Assembly: GCF_900141845.1 (NCBI RefSeq)
Contig: NZ_FQZB01000019.1
Coordinates: 17,933-81,932 of the forward strand
DNA: 64,000 nucleotides
Reading direction: 5' to 3'
DNA from: Clostridium cavendishii DSM 21758
GTDB lineage: Bacteria > Bacillota > Clostridia > Clostridiales > Clostridiaceae
Shown: positions 57,542-64,000 of the stretch, in pieces
How positions within the stretch are numbered: the stretch's first letter is position 1
How the letters are laid out: every line of letters begins with the position of its first letter
Notes under the pieces: generated by a model
The model's input: the letters and a program-made list of their open reading frames with translations, nothing else
Database searches by the model: none
What the model was told of the DNA's origin: nothing
Made by a program: the position numbers and the translations under genes

Positions 57542-58945
57542 ATGGAAAACGGAAAGAAAAAACTTACACTATTTCAATTAATAGGTATAAGTATAGCCTT
57601 CTACGGAAGTGTTAGAAGTGTTCCAACATTGGCCGTTGTAGGTTGGCAACAAATTTTCTTTATGATTGGTGCCGCAATTTTATTTGCAATTCCAATATCC
57701 TTAATTTCTGCAGAGCTTGCAACAGGATGGCCTGAAGAAGGTGGTTCTCAAGTTTGGGTTAAAGAAGCTCTAGGAGATAAATATGGATTCGTAACATCAT
57801 GGTTATTATGGGTTCAATTATTCTTTGGAATGGTAATGGTTAGTTCAACAGTAGGTGTTCTATTAGGTTACGTAATTGGAAGACCAGATTTAGCTCAAAA
57901 TAATATTTTCGTATTCGCAATAATAATAATTTCTTATTGGACTGTAACATTATTAAACTTAAAATATGATATGGACAAGGTTGTTGGATCAATCGGTTCA
58001 GTTGTTGGTATATATATACCATTCGTTGCATTAGTAGGTTTAGGCTTATGGTGGACTGCAAAGCATGGTTTAGTGAATCTTGGAACATTAAATTGGGATA
58101 CAGCTATACCAAGTTTATCATCAGTAAACAAACTTTCAATATTCTCAGGAATAATATTTATATTCGCTGGATTAGAAATAGCATCTGTACATGCTAACAA
58201 TATAGAAAATCCTAAGAAAAACTATCCAATATCAGTTTTCGTATCAATGGGACTTCTTATAATATTCAACCTTGTAGCAGGTTTAACAGAAGCAAATGCA
58301 ATACCAGCAGATAAAATACAATTATCAAATATAACTCAACCATTTGAAATATATTTTAATGAATTAGGTTTACCTTGGTTAACAAATGTTATTTCAGCTA
58401 TGATAGCTATAGGTGTTCTTGCACAACTTAGTGCTTGGGTACTAGGACCTTCAAAAGCAATGATAAAAGTTGCAGAAGATGGTAATTTACCTCCAGTATT
58501 CCAAAAGAGAACTGAACGTGGAGTTCCAATAACTTTCGTATTAATACAAGCTATAGTAGTTTCTTTAGTTGCAGTATTATATGTTGTTATACCAGATGTA
58601 AATAGTAGTTTCTTCATGATATTAATATTAACAACAATTTTATATTGTGTAGTTTACCTATTAATAATAGTATCAGCAATAGTTTTAAAATATAAGAGAC
58701 CAGACGTTAAAAGAGAGTTCACAATTCCAGGTGGAAACTTAGGAATGTGGATAACTTCTATACTTGCTTTAGTTGGTACTATAATAACAATTGCAGTTAG
58801 TTTAATACCACCAGAAAATACAAATCCAACAGTATATTTAGCAGTTCAAATTGTTGGAACAATGGTGTGTGTAGTATCTCCATTAATAATATTCAAATTA
58901 AGAAAACCATCATGGAAGAAAAGTTCAGAAGATAAAGTTGCATAA
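57542..58945 (+). CDS. tyrP: APC-family amino acid antiporter, probably tyrosine/tyramine
   Basis: 467 aa with twelve membrane helices. N terminus LTLFQLIGISIAFYGSVRSVPT and the EEGGSQVWVKEALG segment are typical of the GadC/TyrP group of substrate-product antiporters. Paired 91 bp ahead of a 617-aa decarboxylase. Exchange of tyrosine for tyramine would export positive charge and build a proton gradient, a known acid-stress system of enterococci. Specificity is inferred from the partner enzyme. AGGAGG precedes the ATG. Confidence 0.82.
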   Translation: MENGKKKLTLFQLIGISIAFYGSVRSVPTLAVVGWQQIFFMIGAAILFAIPISLISAELATGWPEEGGSQVWVKEALGDKYGFVTSWLLWVQLFFGMVMVSSTVGVLLGYVIGRPDLAQNNIFVFAIIIISYWTVTLLNLKYDMDKVVGSIGSVVGIYIPFVALVGLGLWWTAKHGLVNLGTLNWDTAIPSLSSVNKLSIFSGIIFIFAGLEIASVHANNIENPKKNYPISVFVSMGLLIIFNLVAGLTEANAIPADKIQLSNITQPFEIYFNELGLPWLTNVISAMIAIGVLAQLSAWVLGPSKAMIKVAEDGNLPPVFQKRTERGVPITFVLIQAIVVSLVAVLYVVIPDVNSSFFMILILTTILYCVVYLLIIVSAIVLKYKRPDVKREFTIPGGNLGMWITSILALVGTIITIAVSLIPPENTNPTVYLAVQIVGTMVCVVSPLIIFKLRKPSWKKSSEDKVA

Positions 58946-59036
58946 TTTAGTTATATTGGAATTTATTAAAACTAAATAATTATAAGAATGCTAACGATAA
59001 TAAAAATAATTAAAGTGATTAAGGAGAGATTTAAAC

Positions 59037-60890
59037 ATGGAAAAAAATATGGATTTAAAAGCTTTATTCTTAGGACCTAAATCAGAAAATAAAGATATTT
59101 TTGAACAAAACCTTAAAATGTTATTCGAAGATCACAGCCAATGGAGAAAGAACTACCATCCAGAAGACGATACTATAATAAAACCAAATGATAGATCATC
59201 AGAAAACTTTATAGCTACTAGAAACAGAATGGAACAAGTTCTTACTGAACTTTCATCAAAATTAAGAGCTGGATCAGTTCCATGGCATTCACCAAGATTC
59301 CAAGGACACATGAACTCAGAAACTTTAGTTCCTGCAATACTAGGATACTTTGCAGCAACATTATATAACGGAAATAACGTTGCTTACGAATCTTCACCAG
59401 CTACATCAGAAATGGAAGAAGAAGTAGGAGCAGATTTCTGTAAATTAATGAGCTATAAAGCAGGAGAATCATGGGGACATATCTGTGCTGACGGTTCAAT
59501 AGCAAACTTAGAAGGTATGTGGTATGCTAGAAACTTAGCTTCATTACCATTAGCTGTAAAAGAAGTAGCTCCTGAATTAGTAGAAGGAAAAACTGAATGG
59601 GAATTATTAAATATGTCAGTTGACCAAATACTAGATTTAACAGATAAAGTTCCAGAAAAATTAGATGAATTAAAAGCTAAATCAGCTAGAGCTGGTGCAG
59701 ACAAAATATCAAAAATAGGAAAATGGTTAGTTCCACAAACTAAACACTATTCATGGTTAAAAGCTGCTGATATATTAGGAATCGGATTAGATAACGTTAT
59801 AGCAGTAGAAGTTGGCGACAACTATAGAATGAGCATGGATGCTTTAAGAAGAACAATAGATGAATTAACAGCTAAACAAATACCAGTACTAGGAGTTGTT
59901 GGTGTTGTTGGATCAACTGAAGAAGGTGCAGTAGACGACCTACACAAAATACTTGAAGTTAAAGCTGAATATGCTGCTAAAGGTATAAACTTCTACTTCC
60001 ATGTAGATGCTGCTTACGGCGGATATGCAAGAGCTATATTCTTAGATGAAGAATACAACTTCATACCTCAAGAAGAATTACACGCTAAATATTTAGAATA
60101 TGGTGTATTCGAAAATGCTGAAACTCAATGGCCATCAACTGATACCTATGAAGCATTTAAAGCTATGAGCCAAGCTGATACTATAACAATAGATCCACAC
60201 AAAATGGGATATATTCCATACTCAGCAGGTGGTATAGTTATAAGAGATAAGAGAATGAGAGATTTCATTTCTTACTTCGCGACATACGTATTCGAACAAG
60301 GAATGGACATCCCTGCACTACTTGGCGCATTCATATTAGAAGGATCAAAAGCTGGTGCTACAGCTGCTTCAGTTTGGACAGCACACAGAGCATTACCTTT
60401 AAATATAACTGGTTACGGAAAACTAATAGGAGCTTCTGTTGAAGGTGCATACAACCTATACACTAGATTCAGAGATCATGGAAGATATGTAATCGGAGAC
60501 AAAGTAATTATACTACACCCACTAGTTAGACCTGACTTCAACATGGTTGACTTCGTATTCAACTATGAAGGAAATACAGATTTAGCAGTAATGAATGACT
60601 TAAACCACCAATTCTATGAAGAAGCTTCATATGTTAGAAATGGTTTATACGCAAATGACTTCATAACTTCACACACAGATTTTGCTGTAGAAGATTATGG
60701 TCACAGTCCACTAAACTTTGTATTAAGTTGTGGTCCAGACAAAGAACAATGGTTAAAAGAACAAAAAGTTACTATCTTAAGAGCATGTGTATTATCACCA
60801 TACTTAAACAACAAAGAAGTATTTGCTGAATACATGGATAAGATAGATGTAGCAATAACTAAGAAGTTAGAAAATATCCTATTAAAATAA
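59037..60890 (+). CDS. tdc: Tyrosine decarboxylase (PLP-dependent)
   Basis: 617 aa, the length of bacterial tyrosine decarboxylases (about 610-625) and well above glutamate decarboxylase (about 466). Group II PLP fold: HVDAAYGGYARA with Asp324, and PLP Lys389 in IDPHKMGYIPYSAGG. Segments such as GHMNSETLVPAILGY, NNVAYESSPATSEMEEEVG and GKWLVPQTKHYSWLKAADI match the Enterococcus enzyme from memory. It turns tyrosine (perhaps also phenylalanine or DOPA) into the amine and CO2. AAGGAG lies upstream. Likely operon with the antiporter. Confidence 0.9.
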   Translation: MEKNMDLKALFLGPKSENKDIFEQNLKMLFEDHSQWRKNYHPEDDTIIKPNDRSSENFIATRNRMEQVLTELSSKLRAGSVPWHSPRFQGHMNSETLVPAILGYFAATLYNGNNVAYESSPATSEMEEEVGADFCKLMSYKAGESWGHICADGSIANLEGMWYARNLASLPLAVKEVAPELVEGKTEWELLNMSVDQILDLTDKVPEKLDELKAKSARAGADKISKIGKWLVPQTKHYSWLKAADILGIGLDNVIAVEVGDNYRMSMDALRRTIDELTAKQIPVLGVVGVVGSTEEGAVDDLHKILEVKAEYAAKGINFYFHVDAAYGGYARAIFLDEEYNFIPQEELHAKYLEYGVFENAETQWPSTDTYEAFKAMSQADTITIDPHKMGYIPYSAGGIVIRDKRMRDFISYFATYVFEQGMDIPALLGAFILEGSKAGATAASVWTAHRALPLNITGYGKLIGASVEGAYNLYTRFRDHGRYVIGDKVIILHPLVRPDFNMVDFVFNYEGNTDLAVMNDLNHQFYEEASYVRNGLYANDFITSHTDFAVEDYGHSPLNFVLSCGPDKEQWLKEQKVTILRACVLSPYLNNKEVFAEYMDKIDVAITKKLENILLK

Positions 60891-60930
60891 TCCTATATAC
60901 TATTAAGTTAATAAAATCAGTTTTTTAAAA

Positions 60931-60968
60931 AGAAAGCTATGAATTAGATAATTCATAGCTTTTCTTTT
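60931..60968 (+). terminator. Terminator of the decarboxylase operon
   Basis: 13-bp perfect stem AAAGCTATGAATT / AATTCATAGCTTT with a four-base loop and a T-rich tail. Confidence 0.88.
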
Positions 60969-61077
60969 AATTTTATATGATTTTTCTAAATTTATTTATT
61001 TAAAAATCACAGTATTATTTTATCTTCTACATTGTCTTAATCTATATAATTTTTCACAATATTTTTAATAACTTGTC

Positions 61078-62244
61078 CTATTCTCCATATTTTTTTACAT
61101 ATTTCACCTGTATATTTATATTTGGATGCTTTTCACAAAATTGATTAATTACAGAATAGCAGCTTGGACACGGTTCCCATTTACTATATAAAATAAGTTC
61201 TCCTTCATTCTTCAGTTTTTTATCTTGTATTTGTTTATGTATTTCTTCAAATATCTTCTTTTCACTATCATTAACTCTATCATACCCAATTCCTAACTTA
61301 CCTAACTTATTAACTTTACTACTTTTAAAAACTGCTTTTTCTACTGGTGGTGCACTACAAAAATTGCTTATCTCATTACTTCCACTAATTGCTCTAAATT
61401 CATTATTATCATACATCGCTACTGCTATATTTATAGAGTCCTGTAAAGTTTTGCTTTGATTTATTTTAAATGTTGCTTTTTCATTTTCATACACCTTCAT
61501 ATATTTATTTATATTTTTTATTAAACGTTGCATTCTTGGTATATTGCTATTTAAATATTCATGATACTCCACAGTACCTTTCTTTGATTTAATGTATTCA
61601 TAATTTATTTTTTTAGGTATTTGTATACTCATTGTTTTAACTTTAGTTTTCTTATTATAGCTTTCTTTTACATTTTCATTTTTGATGAGAACCATTTTTT
61701 TCAATAATTCAATATCTTTTGAATAAAGATATTCCTTATCTATTTCTTTTTCTAATTCTATTAATCTAACTTTATCTTCTTCACTTATTATCTCAGATAT
61801 TTTACTTGCTGTTTCTTCTATTATCTTCATCATATTTCCAATATTATCTTGAAAGCTAGCCTCTCGCTCATACTCAATTCTATCTATAATTATTTTATTT
61901 ATTGCACTTATTTTCTCACATAATTTTTTATGTTGATTTTCAAACAATATTAAATTTTTAATATAATCAATTAAAAATTTAATATTATTTGCTTTATAAG
62001 TAATCTCGGGTTCACTAATATATGTATATAAACTCTCTATTATACTACTATCCACTTCAAAGTTTTTTGCAATTTCTTCTTTTAAAATTTTTTCATCAAA
62101 TTCATTTATTTTATATCCTTCTTTTTTTAATGCCTCCTTAAAATCATCTAAATTGCTAATTTTTATTCTTTCTTTTTTTCTCTTTTTTAACGAATTATCT
62201 TCTAATATCACATTCACCCCATTATTTTTATTAATTTTTAACAC
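61078..62244 (-). CDS. Stand-alone toxin-family deaminase (BURPS668_1122 type)
   Basis: 388 aa. The C-terminal part (about 265-388) is a nucleoside-deaminase-like fold: NDSEKKIFEEI (D326-S-E328 in place of the usual H/C-x-E), then EPCPSCYSVINQFCEKHPNINIQVKY with zinc Cys359 and Cys362. The spacing and the QF-P-I pattern fit deaminases found at the tips of polymorphic toxins. Residues 1-210 are charged, helical and unrecognised. There is no signal peptide, PAAR, LXG or repeat region and no adjacent immunity gene. The GTG start has no clear ribosome site, so the true start may differ. The target is unknown. Confidence 0.75.
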   Translation of the reverse strand: MLKINKNNGVNVILEDNSLKKRKKERIKISNLDDFKEALKKEGYKINEFDEKILKEEIAKNFEVDSSIIESLYTYISEPEITYKANNIKFLIDYIKNLILFENQHKKLCEKISAINKIIIDRIEYEREASFQDNIGNMMKIIEETASKISEIISEEDKVRLIELEKEIDKEYLYSKDIELLKKMVLIKNENVKESYNKKTKVKTMSIQIPKKINYEYIKSKKGTVEYHEYLNSNIPRMQRLIKNINKYMKVYENEKATFKINQSKTLQDSINIAVAMYDNNEFRAISGSNEISNFCSAPPVEKAVFKSSKVNKLGKLGIGYDRVNDSEKKIFEEIHKQIQDKKLKNEGELILYSKWEPCPSCYSVINQFCEKHPNINIQVKYVKKYGE

Positions 62245-62659
62245 AATACACTTTTAAACTGAACTAAATGTTCATATGTCAATTCAGATTATTTGGTTAG
62301 ATTGCATTTTATCTTTGTAATTTTTATCAATACCGCAATCATCTTCAATAAATTCATTCATTTTATTTTTGAATCATCAATTAAATTTCAATTATTCATT
62401 ATATCATCTTCTCCATTTTAATTTCTACCCATTAATCTAAATATCGTAATTTAAAATAAAACTACATTAATATACAAATATTAATTAAGAGCTTTTGAAA
62501 GATTTTTTTAGCTTCTATTACCATTGAATGTCTTACCTTTTTTACATAATTTATTATTAAAAAATTTCCATAACAAAAAACCCACCTTTCTATAAATTTT
62601 ATAGAAAAGTGAGCCACTTTCTTATTAACTACTAAATACTTTAATAGTTTCTATTTTTC
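62245..62659. other. Intergenic region with a possible gene remnant
   Basis: 415 bp. Minus-strand positions 62284-62361 encode 25 codons (MNEFIEDDCGIDKNYKDKMQ...) without a ribosome site, perhaps the end of a lost gene. The rnz terminator lies at 62575-62613. Nothing else was seen. Confidence 0.4.
62575..62613 (-). terminator. Terminator of rnz
   Basis: 16-base arms CCCACCTTTCTATAAA / TTTATAGAAAAGTGAG with one mismatch and one G-T pair; T6 on the minus strand. Confidence 0.85.
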
Positions 62660-63595
62660 TTAAATAAACTTTAAATTTTCTATAAGCCTATCCTCTCCTA
62701 AAAAGCTTTGTTCAAATACAGATTTTGCATTGTCTATATACTCATTTGGCTCTATCATTGCAGGACTAAAATGCGTCAATAAAAGTTTTTTAACTTCACC
62801 TTTTTTAGCTAATGTAGCTGCTTCTCTAAATGTCATATGTTTATTTTTAATAGCTTTTTCAATATCTAAATCATCACCATACGTTCCTTCACAAATAAAC
62901 AAATCACTGTCTTTAATAAAATTAACACTCTCTTCAGTAGGTCTTGAATCTGTAATTAAACTTAATTTAATCCCTCTTCTTGACTCTCCAAGCACCATAT
63001 CACAAAAATATTTAGTTCCTTCAAACTCTACATCCTCACCCTTTTGTAGATATCTCCATATTTTTTTAGGCACACTATTTGCTATAGCTTTATCTACATC
63101 AAATTTTCTTTCTCTATTAAAATAAAAACTATACCCTATACATGGACTTGAGTGGTCTACTTCTAATGTACTTAAATTTATTTCACCCTTATTTTCTTTA
63201 ATTTCTAATGTTTCTTTATCAATATTTAAAAATAAGTTCTTAGGATTTTCAATAACATTAACTTCATAAGGTAAATATTCTGCAATCACCCTTAGACCAT
63301 CAACTACTCTCTTAATCCCTTTTGGTCCTATAATTGTTAAAGGCTCAGTTCTACCACTATTACCAATAGTAGCTAAAAGACCTGGTAATCCTACTGTATG
63401 ATCTCCATGACTATGAGTTATACAAATAACATCAATAGTCTTAAATCCCCAGCCAACCATTCTCATAGATACTTGAGTTCCTTCTCCACAATCTACTAAA
63501 ATTTTTCTTCCTTTATAATTAATTAAACTTGCAGATAGACTTCTAAAATGCATAGGCATTCCTCCACCACAGCCTAAAAGACATATATCTACCAT
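62660..63595 (-). CDS. rnz: Ribonuclease Z (MBL-fold tRNA 3'-end nuclease)
   Basis: 311 aa from the ATG at 63595, eight bases after GGAG; the frame is open to a GTG at 63604 that overlaps that site. Metal site THSHGDHTVGLPGL; later ligands in DHSSPCIGY, FICEGTY and LLTHFSP. Cuts the 3' trailer from tRNA precursors. The usual eubacterial length is about 305-320. Monocistronic. Confidence 0.93.
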   Translation of the reverse strand: MVDICLLGCGGGMPMHFRSLSASLINYKGRKILVDCGEGTQVSMRMVGWGFKTIDVICITHSHGDHTVGLPGLLATIGNSGRTEPLTIIGPKGIKRVVDGLRVIAEYLPYEVNVIENPKNLFLNIDKETLEIKENKGEINLSTLEVDHSSPCIGYSFYFNRERKFDVDKAIANSVPKKIWRYLQKGEDVEFEGTKYFCDMVLGESRRGIKLSLITDSRPTEESVNFIKDSDLFICEGTYGDDLDIEKAIKNKHMTFREAATLAKKGEVKKLLLTHFSPAMIEPNEYIDNAKSVFEQSFLGEDRLIENLKFI

Positions 63596-64000
63596 TTTTA
63601 TCACTCCAAACTCTATAACTTTATCTTAGACATATCAAGAAAAATAATAGATATATAAGTTCCAATAAAGATTATTCAAAAAATTAAATTTACTTTCACT
63701 CATAATTTATCATAAGTGAAAATCTAAATTTTAATTTAGTTATTTGAACTTACTCATACGAATGTAAATGAGTAGGAGTTTCATATTATTAAGTCTTTTA
63801 TGGAACTTATAGAATCAAATTAAATAGTATATATGATTCTAATTAGCTATTTTTAACTAAAAATGTTTAGTTGTTATTATTTCTTAATAAATTTGTTTTT
63901 TATGTAGAATATTAATTAGAACATATATACAAAAATAATTAAATATATTTATCTAATGTTTTCAAAAATATGTCTTATACTTAATATAACCAAGTATCTA
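63596..64000. other. Right-edge non-coding sequence
   Basis: About 400 bp, AT-rich, with no convincing ORF or ribosome site. A small inverted repeat (TTACTCAT / ATGAGTAG) lies near 63750-63776. Confidence 0.5.

Noticed and set aside
59037..60890. Glutamate decarboxylase (GadB) with GadC antiporter
   Set aside because: The enzyme is 617 aa, about 150 aa longer than GadB, and its sequence blocks match tyrosine decarboxylase. The antiporter follows the same assignment.

Overview
The window is very AT-rich, with A/T-biased codons, strong GGAGG-type ribosome binding sites, several TTG/GTG starts, a T-box in front of an amino-acid gene and many sporulator-type sensor kinases. This points to a low-GC Firmicute, most likely Clostridium sensu stricto; the species cannot be fixed from the sequence alone. 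No tRNA, rRNA, insertion sequence, CRISPR array or prophage was seen.

Layout. 1-6.4 kb: the start of a PpaX-like phosphatase, a repeat-rich sortase-anchored surface protein behind a tail-collar (microcystin-dependent-type) gene, an acetyltransferase, and a tandem pair of small secreted paralogues. 6.5-8 kb: T-box(Asn) and asnA. 8.1-16.2 kb: a high-affinity potassium transport operon (35-aa microprotein, kdpF, kdpA, kdpB, kdpC) followed by a histidine kinase, a receiver-TPR regulator and a GNAT enzyme instead of kdpDE. 16.7-23.1 kb: a transglutaminase-like protein that lacks its catalytic Cys and His, a DUF1002 secreted protein, an orphan Cache kinase, a rhodanese, GtrA, an isochorismatase-like hydrolase and a small membrane protein. 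23.4-25.7 kb: a cysteine desulfurase-thiI pair for 4-thiouridine. 26-36 kb: a DUF2339 multi-spanning protein with an (AAT)14 tract, two GGDEF proteins (one also HD-GYP), a two-component system, a VOC protein and a TVP38 protein.

36.1-47.7 kb is a single-direction cobalamin block. A promoter and a B12 riboswitch precede cobT-cobD-cobU-cobS-cobC-cobQ-cbiB-cbiA and a BtuFCD-type uptake system. It covers corrin amidation, aminopropanol attachment, lower-ligand activation and assembly, plus import. The corrin-ring-building genes are not here. The leader holds two successive terminator hairpins and a 17-codon ORF.

47.7-54.4 kb: a small unknown protein, a membrane-anchored lipase-like hydrolase, an ATP-grasp protein, a PHP phosphoesterase, an O6-alkylguanine-DNA methyltransferase and a secreted subtilase with four chitobiase-like C-terminal repeats. 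54.4-55.8 kb is a zone of decayed genes, including a P-loop kinase pseudogene. 55.8-60.9 kb is a tyrosine/tyramine module: tyrS, divergent from an amino-acid antiporter and a 617-aa tyrosine-type decarboxylase. The window closes with a stand-alone toxin-family deaminase and ribonuclease Z.

The observations most worth a second look are the non-catalytic transglutaminase fold, the orphan deaminase, the kdp operon with substitute signalling genes, the double-terminator B12 leader, and the phased direct repeat in the decarboxylase promoter.
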